Assembly: GCA_027310845.1 (NCBI GenBank)
Contig: DAIDAB010000038.1
Coordinates: 1-13,591, forward strand
Length of the DNA: 13,591 bases
Reading direction: 5' to 3'
Origin: a bacterium
GTDB lineage: Archaea > Thermoproteota > Nitrososphaeria > Nitrososphaerales > CADDZS01
Each line of letters starts with the position of its first letter. Within the stretch, counting starts at the first letter, position 1. Below are positions 1 through 6,973 of this stretch, piece by piece. The notes beneath the pieces are model-generated. The model worked only from the letters and a program-made list of their open reading frames with translations, was not told the DNA's origin and made no database searches. Position numbers and translations under genes: made by a program.

Positions 1-20
1 GGAATTTCTCGCCGACAGCG

Positions 21-28
21 TATTTAAC
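21..28 (+). promoter_or_regulatory. possible TATA box for the AbrB-like gene
   Basis: The bases tatttaac resemble an archaeal box A. A transcript would start about 25 bases downstream, near 50, leaving a leader of about 45 bases before the ATG at 95. No purine-rich BRE is obvious upstream, so the call rests on AT content and spacing only. Confidence 0.25.
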
Positions 29-94
29 AAATGTAGAGCAGCGATCTGCTTTGTAAATCTAAACAGGCAAGACTAGCTCAACACTCCAATTCCA

Positions 95-331
95 ATGAAC
101 ATGGCAAATTTCGGAATTCGAAACCTTGATTATCAAATGCTTCGGATTCGCGCAGAGTGTCTGACTTTGGAAAAGCGAATTTGCATCTCTACTCAAGGCC
201 GAATCACGATCCCCAAAATTATCCGAGACAGGCTCAATATTCAAGATGGTCAACCGGTGATGGTCAGGACGGTGCCCGATCGACGAGAGCTCGTAATAGA
301 GATTCTAGCCACGATGACGGACTACAAATGA
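95..331 (+). CDS. AbrB/SpoVT-fold (swapped-hairpin) DNA-binding protein
   Basis: This is a 78-residue protein whose middle and C-terminal part (about residues 26-70) matches the AbrB/SpoVT/MazE swapped-hairpin DNA-binding fold. The hallmark is the loop STQGRITIPKIIRDRLNI, followed by DGQPVMV and a basic, acidic and hydrophobic strand ending ELVIEI. Such proteins dimerise and bind DNA through the RITIP-containing hairpin, and act as transition-state regulators or as antitoxins. No toxin gene (PIN or MazF) follows; the next gene is an aminotransferase on the same strand about 60 bases downstream, so autonomous or local regulation is more likely. The N-terminal 25 residues are not part of the fold. 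Starts at 101 or 137 (ATG) are equally possible and would shorten this tail. The family is clear; the target is unknown. Confidence 0.8.
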   Translation: MNMANFGIRNLDYQMLRIRAECLTLEKRICISTQGRITIPKIIRDRLNIQDGQPVMVRTVPDRRELVIEILATMTDYK

Positions 332-333
332 TG

Positions 334-345
334 TATATCTTAATA
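334..345 (+). promoter_or_regulatory. possible TATA box for the first aminotransferase gene
   Basis: The AT-rich run tatatcttaata lies directly after the AbrB-like gene. A start site about 25 bases downstream would fall near 363, giving a leader of about 28 bases to the ATG at 391. Read-through from the AbrB-like gene is equally possible, since the gap is only 59 bases. Confidence 0.3.
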
Positions 346-390
346 CACTATTGATTGTTAGCACCTTTCCGAAACTCAAACAGGGGTATA

Positions 391-1614
391 ATGATCTTGT
401 CAATAAGCAAGACGACTAGGAGTATGGGAGCATCAGAACGCACTCAAGCGCTGGGAATATCTGGAATAAGGCAGATCTTCGAAAAGGCACAGACGATCCC
501 AGACGTAATCAGACTCGAATTTGGTGAGCCAGACTTTGACACCCCCGAGAATATTAAGCGAGCTGCTGAACGTGCAATATCTCAGGGATACACAAAATAC
601 ACTTCGAGCTCAGGCATCCTAGAGCTTAGAAAGGCTATATCGGAAAAGTTGAAACGCGAAAATAAAATTTCCTACGATCCATCTAAGGAAGTTGTTGTGA
701 CCGCCGGAGCAACTGCGGCCCTGAATGTTTCCCTGCTTGCGACACTTGATGTGGGAGATGAAATTCTCGTCCCTGACCCAGGGTGGGCGACGTACGTCCA
801 TGCAGTGCATCTTGTTGGAGCGAAACCGATAATGTATTCTCTGCGGGAATCATCTAGCTACGGCTTTGTGAGGGAAGAGGTGCAGAAACTCGTCACTCCA
901 AAGACAAAAGCTATTTTGATCAACACGCCTAGTAACCCGATAGGATCGATCTTCTCAAGCAAAAACATCGAATCGATTGCCGATTTTGCGAGAGAAAACA
1001 ATTTCTTCGTAATCTCAGACGAGGTTTATGAAAAGTTTCTCTATTCAGATCAAGGCGATGAGCACATCAGCATCGCGAGCCTTCCTGATATGAAGGAGAG
1101 GACTGTGACCTTCAACTCGATGTCGAAGACATACGCAATGACCGGTTGGAGAATCGGATACGCGGCATCAAACCAGTCGATCGGTTCAGCAATGTCGAGG
1201 ATCAACGCAGCTGCAAGCTCCTGTGTTTCTACGATTGCACAGTACGCAGCTCTTGAAGCGCTCACCGGCCCACAGGATTCCGTTAGGAAAATGATCTCGA
1301 CCTTTAGGAAAAGGAGAGATCTCATGGTGCGAGGTCTCAACAGCATAGAGGGATTTAGATGTGCCTTGCCTATGGGAGCTTTCTACACTTTTGCCAACAT
1401 CAAGAATACTGGTTATACCTCATTCGACCTTGCGATGAAATTTCTCGAAGAGTCGCACGTAGCGACAGTGCCCGGTTCTGCCTTCGGTTCCGAGGGGGAA
1501 GGGTACCTGAGAATTGCATACGCAAACTCCTCAGAGAACATTCAACATGCGTTAGAAAGAATATCGCAGACTATGAACTCACAAATTCCTTCTTCCGGCT
1601 TGGTCAGAGCTTGA
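391..1614 (+). CDS. Class I/II aminotransferase (aspartate aminotransferase-like, PLP-dependent)
   Basis: A fold-type I pyridoxal phosphate enzyme of 407 residues, the usual length for the aspartate aminotransferase I-gamma group. Visible landmarks in order are the substrate loop LEFGEPDFDTP, the cofactor-phosphate loop TAGATAALNV, the Asn motif NTPSNPIGS, the Asp/Tyr pair in SDEVYEKF, and the Schiff-base lysine K246 in NSMSKTYAMTGWRIGY. The C-terminal carboxylate-binding Arg lies in GYLRIAYA. It should transfer amino groups between an amino acid and a 2-oxo acid in the cytosol. Aspartate, alanine or aromatic substrates cannot be separated by eye. I chose ATG 391; ATG 424 sits just behind an aggag and is a good alternative, and an upstream TTG at 355 is less likely. 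Its last 11 bases overlap the convergent E1-alpha gene. Confidence 0.9.
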   Translation: MILSISKTTRSMGASERTQALGISGIRQIFEKAQTIPDVIRLEFGEPDFDTPENIKRAAERAISQGYTKYTSSSGILELRKAISEKLKRENKISYDPSKEVVVTAGATAALNVSLLATLDVGDEILVPDPGWATYVHAVHLVGAKPIMYSLRESSSYGFVREEVQKLVTPKTKAILINTPSNPIGSIFSSKNIESIADFARENNFFVISDEVYEKFLYSDQGDEHISIASLPDMKERTVTFNSMSKTYAMTGWRIGYAASNQSIGSAMSRINAAASSCVSTIAQYAALEALTGPQDSVRKMISTFRKRRDLMVRGLNSIEGFRCALPMGAFYTFANIKNTGYTSFDLAMKFLEESHVATVPGSAFGSEGEGYLRIAYANSSENIQHALERISQTMNSQIPSSGLVRA

Positions 1615-2752
1615 CATCTTTCTTCAGATCCTCTAGCTGTTCCTTGAGATGCCAGGGCATCTCAGTATAAACACCCTCAAACATCGTGTCCAGATCAGGC
1701 GGAGGAACTTTCTCCGATTCCATGATTGCTGAATTGACAGTCGATTCGAGTTCCATTCTGAGCTTTGCATCAGATTCTTCAGTCAAGATCTTTCTATTTC
1801 TTACAAGATAGAGCTTAAGCCTTTGAATCGGATCTCTCTTTCTCCATAGTTCCACTTCCTCAGCAGATCTGTACTTCTTCCAATCGTCTGCTGTTGAATG
1901 TGCGCTCAATCTGTATGTGTAGCATTCTACGAGCGTCGGCCCCTCTCCCTTTCTTGCCTTTTCAGCGGCATGTCGCACCGCAGTGTAGACGGCAAAGAGG
2001 TCATTTCCGTCGACTCTGATTCCCTCAAAACCATAGGCCTCTGCCTTGATCGCGATATTCTCCGAAGCGGTCTGCATTCTTACCGGAACTGAAATAGCGT
2101 ACTGGTTGTTCTCACAGACAAATATCGTCGGCGCCTTATAGACGCCCGCGAAATTCATCGCGACGTGAAATTCTGCAGAGGAAGTTGCTCCATCCCCGAA
2201 TGTCGAGAGAGTCACAAGATTGTCTTTCTTTATCTTGGCAGCCATCGCAAAACCTGTGGCAAGAGGGACGTGAGCAGCTATTGGCGCAGCAAAGCTCACA
2301 ATTTTGTATTTTCGCCAGCCGAGAAGGTTCGGGAGGTCACGCCCCAGGAGCTCATCTTTTCCATTTGCAAACATCCTGTTCATGAGCGTTGTTACAGGCA
2401 CACCCGCTTGCACCGCCATCCCTAGATCCCTGTACATCGGAAAGATCCAGTCATTTTTCGAAAGTCCCATAACTGAGCCAACCTGCGAAGCTTCCTGCCC
2501 CGAACACGAGACGTATGTCCCTATTCTGCCCTGTCGCTGGAGTGCGATCATCTTCTCGTCAATGACCCGTGTGAGGACGATCGAACGGTAGGCAACCAAG
2601 AGATCTTCGGAAGGTATCTTTGGATCTCCGACCGAAGTGATCTCTCCCTCAGGTGTGAGGATCTGGTACAGAAGGTGTCCAGATTTTGGAGTGCTTCGCT
2701 CGATTAATTTGTCTTGGGGCAAGGCAAACTCAAGATACTCTCTAGCTTCCAA
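1604..2752 (-). CDS. 2-oxoacid dehydrogenase E1 component, alpha subunit (pyruvate/branched-chain type)
   Basis: This 382-residue protein is the thiamine diphosphate-binding alpha subunit of a pyruvate or branched-chain 2-oxoacid dehydrogenase E1. The ThDP motif runs from GDG at residues 186-188 to NN at 215-216. Other family landmarks are YRSIVLTRVIDEKM, QRQGRIGTY, FPMYRDLG and the loop RLSAHSTADD with a histidine at 285. In known complexes E1-alpha pairs with E1-beta and hands the acyl group to E2 lipoate; no E1-beta, E2 or E3 is present here. The TTG start at 2752 overlaps the end of pmbA by 11 bases, suggesting translational coupling. The roughly 55 residues before the YRS motif are normal for the family and support this start. 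Pyruvate versus branched-chain substrate is undecided. It could also be one half of a decarboxylase acting outside a full complex. Confidence 0.9.
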   Translation of the reverse strand: MEAREYLEFALPQDKLIERSTPKSGHLLYQILTPEGEITSVGDPKIPSEDLLVAYRSIVLTRVIDEKMIALQRQGRIGTYVSCSGQEASQVGSVMGLSKNDWIFPMYRDLGMAVQAGVPVTTLMNRMFANGKDELLGRDLPNLLGWRKYKIVSFAAPIAAHVPLATGFAMAAKIKKDNLVTLSTFGDGATSSAEFHVAMNFAGVYKAPTIFVCENNQYAISVPVRMQTASENIAIKAEAYGFEGIRVDGNDLFAVYTAVRHAAEKARKGEGPTLVECYTYRLSAHSTADDWKKYRSAEEVELWRKRDPIQRLKLYLVRNRKILTEESDAKLRMELESTVNSAIMESEKVPPPDLDTMFEGVYTEMPWHLKEQLEDLKKDVKL

Positions 2753-4088
2753 CTGCTCGCGTAAGTTGCACGTCCCTTATCATCATCGCGGGAGCAAGTG
2801 TTGGAATATGGACTTCCCACCATTCGATCCATTGCCTTTCACGCGAAATCAATTCAATGTTGTTCAGCTGTCGCGGTATCGAATCGCTGACCCTCAGACC
2901 TACAAGCGGCTCTGTGAGGTCGCCGTTCTCTATTCTGAATGCAGCATCTCTTGGAACTGTGGAGTACTCCCCGTTACTGTAGTTCTGGTATCTCGTGTAC
3001 CAGTTATTTGTGATGAACACTCCATCTTTCGTCTCTCGTATCATGTCGTGGAGGCTTATGTCTCCGCTTCCAAATTCAATGGTTATAGGCTGCGGGGCAA
3101 TTATCCCAGCGTTTCCAGTGCTTTTCTTGCCAAATTTCTTAGCCGTGGTCACGTTGTGGAGCATGCTCCTGAATGTGCCGTTCCCGACGATCTCAGTCAG
3201 GCCCGTTGGAGTCCCTTCGGCGTCGAACACTGCGCCGCCGAGCCCGTGAGGATACACTCCATGATCCTCTAGCTTGAATGTTTGAACCGCGATTCTCTGC
3301 TCGAGCTTGTCCACAAGGAATGAGGTTCCAGATTCGATCGCAAAAGCAGAAGCGTTAGATGCGACTGGCAGAATGTTTGCTACGACCGTCGGTGTAAAAA
3401 CCACGCTGTATCTTCCCTCAGGAATCATCTTTGGATTGAGTGATCTCTTGGCATAATCGCCGGCAGTGTAACCCGCGTTTGCAGGCTCGAAATCAGAAAG
3501 GTACGATGTGCATGAAAGCCCGTGACCAGAGGCATTGTCCTCTGCAAAAGCCCTCACGTTGAGCAGCATTTTTGTTTGCTTGTCGCGCCCACTTGCTCCA
3601 CCAGTCGTAAGGATGAATTGCTCAATGGTTCTGGTGTTGAGAGAACCCGAGACGCGCTTTGCCCCAGCGTTGAGGCCTGAATCAATTGTCTGTTTTACGA
3701 AATCGACAAGTGGTGCATCTGTGACTCTTGGGTCAAAGTTCGCTTCACCATGATAATGGAAGGGCCCTTCAGGGAGCGGTGCATAGTCTTCACTCGGTGG
3801 GAGTGCGTTGCACGAGGAGAGTAGGTTTTGTACGAATCGCTTGATGCCCTCTTCCGTAGGATTATAGGTTGCCCCAACTATCTTCTTCTTGTCTTTCGAA
3901 ATGTACACTTCAAGCGCAATGTTGCGTACATTGTTGACAAGGGTGATAGTGTTATTCGAGAACCTGACTTGTGAATCATTTGATTTCCAGGCTGTGACCG
4001 AGACATCTGAGCATCCGAGGTTCTTGCCTTCGCTTAAGGCAAATGCGGCAATTTCCTCGATGCTTGAAGCGCGAGATTGTGCCATCAT
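2742..4088 (-). CDS. pmbA: PmbA/TldE, non-catalytic partner subunit of the TldD/TldE metalloprotease
   Basis: A 448-residue protein, close to the length of E. coli PmbA. It carries the PmbA/TldD fold from N-terminal SVTAWKSNDSQVRFSNNTI to C-terminal TEPLVGLRVSDSIP. As expected for the E subunit, it lacks the HExxxH metal motif. TldD and TldE form a heterodimer that degrades unfolded or short peptides; in bacteria it trims the microcin B17 leader and processes the antitoxin CcdA. The ATG at 4088 overlaps the TldD stop as ATGA, a classic translational-coupling arrangement. The frame is open further upstream, but those 32 codons lie inside tldD and look nothing like the family, so the shorter start is right. 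The end overlaps the E1-alpha start by 11 bases. Confidence 0.93.
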   Translation of the reverse strand: MMAQSRASSIEEIAAFALSEGKNLGCSDVSVTAWKSNDSQVRFSNNTITLVNNVRNIALEVYISKDKKKIVGATYNPTEEGIKRFVQNLLSSCNALPPSEDYAPLPEGPFHYHGEANFDPRVTDAPLVDFVKQTIDSGLNAGAKRVSGSLNTRTIEQFILTTGGASGRDKQTKMLLNVRAFAEDNASGHGLSCTSYLSDFEPANAGYTAGDYAKRSLNPKMIPEGRYSVVFTPTVVANILPVASNASAFAIESGTSFLVDKLEQRIAVQTFKLEDHGVYPHGLGGAVFDAEGTPTGLTEIVGNGTFRSMLHNVTTAKKFGKKSTGNAGIIAPQPITIEFGSGDISLHDMIRETKDGVFITNNWYTRYQNYSNGEYSTVPRDAAFRIENGDLTEPLVGLRVSDSIPRQLNNIELISRERQWIEWWEVHIPTLAPAMMIRDVQLTRAVGS

Positions 4089-5530
4089 CGCGATCCCACC
4101 CTCACATTTCTCAATCGGATATGAGGCGCTCCAAAGAACACAGGCGCCCCCTGCATAGGATCGCCCTTGCCACAAGTCCCGCAAGTGTACTCCAAGTCTC
4201 TTGCCCTCGCATCAATGCTGCCCCAATACTTGGGCGTGGTTATCTCAAAAACCGGATCCTTGATTGTGTCTTTGAGCGTTCCGTTCTCTATCATGTATGC
4301 CTCGAGACCCACGTAACGCTGATTGAGGCGCTTGTCGTCGATATTCCATTCCATAAAGCTCTTGATATACACGCCTCTTTTCACTTCCTTGAGCATCTCT
4401 TCGAAAGTCCAGTCGCCTGGCTCGATGTACGTGTTTCCCATCCTGATAATTGGTTCGCGGTCGAACTGAACCGCTCTCGAGGAGCCATTGCTCTTGATTC
4501 CAAAGTAGTAGGCGGACGCCCTGTTTTGAAGGAACTCGGTGAACTTGCCCGCAGTAATCAGTTGCCTTTTCCTCGCCCTAACGCCCTCGTCATCGTAGAG
4601 ATAAAATCCCATAGAGTGTGGAATTGTCGGATCGTCGGAAACATATGCCTCAGAGCTTCCTATCTCCATTCCGAGACTGTCTGCCTTGAGAAATGATTCA
4701 CCCGCCTGTGCGCCCTCTCGCCCCAGTATTCTATCAGCCTCTCCTGGGTGGCCGCATGATTCGTGACTCGTCAAGCCGGCGACGTTCGGGCCGAGGATCA
4801 CATCCAATGTCTCGCTGACTGGTGGCTTGCCCTTTGCCTTGATTCCGTTAGTGATCTCCGTTGCCGTCTTTGGGACAAAATTGGTTAGGTCAAGTTGCTC
4901 GATGATTTCCCACCCTCCAGAGCCGCCAAGGCTTGAGAAGCCCGGAGGAACCGAGGCTGTCGTTGGCTTACCCTCGTACAGCGCGGTCAGAATCGAGGCA
5001 AAATACACTCTTGGAACGCGACTTTCGAGTCTTGAGCCGTCTGTGTTTACATAGACCTTTTCCTCGACGTCATGTCCTGCGAAAACCATACGATTCGGAA
5101 ATGAAACATCGGAAATCGGTTTGGCAATTGTCTTGTCAACATCCTTGAGAAGCGAAATCACAGATTCAACTGAGACATTCTCGACCTTTTTCTTCTCCTC
5201 TGTTCCCCACTTTTCCACATGAGTATCTTCAATTGAGAAGTGTATCTTGTCCTTGATGACAGAAGCGGCGACTTTGGCATTCCTGACAATAGTCTCGACG
5301 AGATCCGAGACGTTCTCATTACTTGTCTGATTTGTGGCTCCAAATGCGAGTGCGCCATCGTAGATCAACCTCACCCCAATGCCTTCTGCCTCAACCATTT
5401 CAGCGGGTTCAGGCACTCCGTTTCTAGCAAGGCATGACAGTCCGCTAGTTCTCTGATAGCGTGCCTCTGCATACTCGCATCCCCTCCTCTGCGCCTGGTC
5501 CATGGCAAATGAAACTAATTCTTGACTCAA
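4085..5530 (-). CDS. tldD: TldD, zinc-dependent protease subunit
   Basis: At 481 residues this matches the E. coli TldD length. The catalytic metal motif HESCGH lies at residues 256-261 (His256, Glu257, His261), within TSHESCGHPGEADRI. A cysteine pair in TCGTCGKG (450 and 453) sits where the family has its third zinc ligand. TldD is the active half of the cytosolic TldD/TldE peptidase. I chose TTG 5530, giving an N-terminus SQELVSFAMDQAQRRG that matches the family's first helix. The ATG at 5503 would cut this helix. A TATA-like box near 5567 would give a very short leader. It is the first gene of the tldD-pmbA-E1-alpha unit. Nothing appears broken. Confidence 0.95.
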   Translation of the reverse strand: MSQELVSFAMDQAQRRGCEYAEARYQRTSGLSCLARNGVPEPAEMVEAEGIGVRLIYDGALAFGATNQTSNENVSDLVETIVRNAKVAASVIKDKIHFSIEDTHVEKWGTEEKKKVENVSVESVISLLKDVDKTIAKPISDVSFPNRMVFAGHDVEEKVYVNTDGSRLESRVPRVYFASILTALYEGKPTTASVPPGFSSLGGSGGWEIIEQLDLTNFVPKTATEITNGIKAKGKPPVSETLDVILGPNVAGLTSHESCGHPGEADRILGREGAQAGESFLKADSLGMEIGSSEAYVSDDPTIPHSMGFYLYDDEGVRARKRQLITAGKFTEFLQNRASAYYFGIKSNGSSRAVQFDREPIIRMGNTYIEPGDWTFEEMLKEVKRGVYIKSFMEWNIDDKRLNQRYVGLEAYMIENGTLKDTIKDPVFEITTPKYWGSIDARARDLEYTCGTCGKGDPMQGAPVFFGAPHIRLRNVRVGSR

Positions 5531-5562
5531 ATGAGAGACACAAATTCCAAAACATTGTGTAA

Positions 5563-5572
5563 TGATATATGA
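5563..5572 (-). promoter_or_regulatory. TATA box for the tldD-pmbA-E1-alpha unit
   Basis: Read on the minus strand the bases are tcatatatca. The centre lies about 37 bases upstream of the TTG at 5530, so a start about 26 bases downstream of the box would leave a leader of about 10 bases, common for archaeal genes. The ATATAT core is symmetric and could also direct transcription rightward into the spacer. Confidence 0.45.
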
Positions 5573-5687
5573 TGTTTGTGCAAAATTCGGTTCCTGTCAC
5601 TCCGCCAATATCTCCGAGGACATTAGTCATGTAGGAGTCTCATCGAGCGGGTGATCTTTGTCTGCTCAGCGTCACGAGCTGACTGAC

Positions 5688-5876
5688 ATGGCAAATTCTG
5701 AAATCGAGAGTGACTCCAGTCTCCCGACCTCGCAGCAATACGAGGCGAGCAAACCAACTTCATATCCCATAAACCGCACCTCACAATTGGTAAGGGGAAA
5801 TAGCGTTGAGATCGTCCAAAAAGTGGTAGAACCCATAGCTGAATGCAACAGGTTCACTAGCTTGCAACGAAGATGA
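5688..5876 (+). CDS. Doubtful small hydrophilic protein
   Basis: An open frame of 62 codons starts at ATG 5688, or 10 codons earlier at TTG 5658. The product is Ser/Thr/Gln/Glu-rich with a short hydrophobic patch VEIVQKVVEPIAE and ends in TSLQRR. I recognise no family. An aggag at 5632-5636 is too far upstream to be its ribosome site. The opposite strand is also open across most of the same bases, which weakens the case. It might be a real disordered small protein driven by the symmetric TATA near 5567, or chance. Confidence 0.25.
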   Translation: MANSEIESDSSLPTSQQYEASKPTSYPINRTSQLVRGNSVEIVQKVVEPIAECNRFTSLQRR

Positions 5877-6178
5877 TCCTTAATGCTCTGCGTTTAGTAA
5901 GCGTCTTTCTGTTGATTCATTCACCGCTGCAATCTTTTCGCACATATTTTGAAACAAGCTAGGCAGACATGATGTGAATGTATCACTCGCTTTGAACTTT
6001 CCTTAATTTCTTTATGGATCCTATAGCTTAAGGGCATTTCCGCGCGCGCCGGTGAAACACGAAGATAGCTGTTTCGAATAATAACCTAAGGACTAAAGTA
6101 AGAATTCCAACGAAACCTGTTCTGTTTGGACATCCTGTATCTCTTCAATTGAAACTATTGAGGAATTGTAAGTTCAGT

Positions 6179-6196
6179 GGAATCCAATGGAATTCC
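6179..6196. repeat. inverted repeat (small hairpin)
   Basis: The bases ggaatccaatggaattcc form a near-perfect dyad, ggaat-cc against gg-a-attcc, with an AAT loop and one bulged A. It could be a hairpin in RNA or a protein site in DNA; no flanking gene lies close enough to assign a role. Confidence 0.4.
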
Positions 6197-6202
6197 TGCA
6201 CC

Positions 6203-6218
6203 TAGCTTTCTAAAGCTA
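6203..6218. repeat. perfect inverted repeat
   Basis: The bases tagctttctaaagcta form a perfect dyad with 7-base arms around ct. It lies 6 bases after the preceding inverted repeat, so the two could form consecutive hairpins in a transcript of the spacer. Confidence 0.4.
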
Positions 6219-6369
6219 TTGCATCTTTCTACTTATGACTATCTTCATTGGTGTCACAAGTTAACCTAGCTAGTGGGAAAGACCCGCTTTGAAAGACACA
6301 AGAATTCTTTGTTTTCTATGATTTCTGTTTGAATTTTTGTTCTCGTGATTTCTTTTCAAAAATTTCATA

Positions 6370-6495
6370 ATGCGCCTGGGAGAACTGCACCTACTCTATC
6401 ATCTGTTGCTCAAACGCGAACATGGATTCTCTAATAGCCCTACTCGCGAAGAGATGAATCAATGCATCTCCTCCCATCAGTCCGAACCAATATGA
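6370..6495 (+). pseudogene. Possible decayed winged-helix DNA-binding protein fragment
   Basis: The 41-codon frame from ATG 6370 begins MRLGELHLLYHLLLKREHG, then reads NSPTREEMNQCISSHQSEPI to a TGA. The first helix pattern and the S-T/P-x-E-E-x turn followed by S-x-Q-S resemble the start of archaeal winged helix-turn-helix domains, for example those fused to CTP-dependent riboflavin kinase. The recognition helix would be cut off by the TGA at 6493. The same frame stays open after it to 6625 without looking like the family. This is a resemblance by eye only. It may be a remnant of a lost regulator, or chance. Confidence 0.25.
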
Positions 6496-6617
6496 TCCAA
6501 TCATAGTGTGGTGCAATTTTCGAATGATCTCTTGATTGCGCCCAACCAGAACTATTTTCAACAAGCTCTCTCGGAAAGATCAGTACAGACTCGTAGATTT
6601 GGAGCGAATCGAGAACA

Positions 6618-6947
6618 TTGTTTGTGAAAGTGTGCAAGATATCTGAGCTTGAAGACGGCGCCATGAACAAATTTGAACTGGGCAAGAGTAGCGTACTAAT
6701 AGCGAGAGCGGGCGACAGATTCTTCGCAACAGAATCCTCATGCACCCATGAAGAGGCAGACCTCTCTTTGGGAATACTCTTGGAATTCAAACTCACGTGC
6801 CCACTACATCAGGCAAAGTTCGACATTCGCAATGGTGAAGTTTTCGACGGGCCCAATGGAACTGATCCTTCCTCAATAAGACGGCTCGGAGTTTTTTCGA
6901 CCAAAGTAGAAGCCGGAGAAGTACTTGTCGACATTCCTCTCAGTTAG
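6618..6947 (+). CDS. Rieske-type [2Fe-2S] ferredoxin
   Basis: A 109-residue single-domain Rieske protein. The two cluster-binding boxes are visible: CTH (Cys42, His44) and CPLH (Cys61, His64), with 16 residues between His44 and Cys61. There is no membrane anchor or signal peptide and no fused oxygenase domain, so it resembles soluble electron carriers such as BphF-type ferredoxins or NirD-like proteins rather than a bc1 subunit. It should carry single electrons in the cytosol; its reductase and acceptor are not in this window. The frame begins with TTG 6618, followed by FVKVCKISELEDG, the usual first strand. GTG 6624 would lose two residues and is possible. The aminotransferase gene starts 26 bases after its stop, so they are probably cotranscribed. 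Confidence 0.92.
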   Translation: MFVKVCKISELEDGAMNKFELGKSSVLIARAGDRFFATESSCTHEEADLSLGILLEFKLTCPLHQAKFDIRNGEVFDGPNGTDPSSIRRLGVFSTKVEAGEVLVDIPLS

Positions 6948-6973
6948 AGAACGAGTTTCCTTCTGTAGATTCG

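Larger units (their letters stand above)
5531..6617. other. 1.1-kb spacer without a strong gene
   Basis: This stretch between the divergent tldD and Rieske genes has no frame with a recognisable family over its full length. It contains the tldD promoter, a doubtful small frame (5688-5876), a GC-rich patch near 6041-6055 with alternating cg, short hairpins (6179-6196, 6203-6218, 6272-6288), a pyrimidine-rich plus strand from about 6307 to 6357, and a possible decayed winged-helix start (6370-6495). I looked for T-arm and rRNA-like motifs of tRNA, SRP RNA and RNase P RNA and saw none that hold together. It could house an unrecognised non-coding RNA or be the scar of lost genes. Confidence 0.5.

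Noticed and set aside
2..76. Open frame entering from the left edge and ending at TAG 74
   Set aside because: Another frame (3-56) is open to the edge too, and neither shows a family pattern or composition that decides between them.
1050..1346. 98-codon minus-strand frame inside the first aminotransferase
   Set aside because: It covers the PLP-lysine region of an intact gene on the other strand.
2637..3272. 211-codon open frame on the plus strand
   Set aside because: It lies antisense to pmbA and the E1-alpha start, both of which match well-known families; its product has no recognisable pattern.
4043..4696. 217-codon open frame on the plus strand
   Set aside because: Antisense to the tldD C-terminal half and the pmbA start; it is a shadow of their codon usage.
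6440..6796. 118-codon minus-strand frame
   Set aside because: It runs antisense through the Rieske cluster motifs and shows no family.
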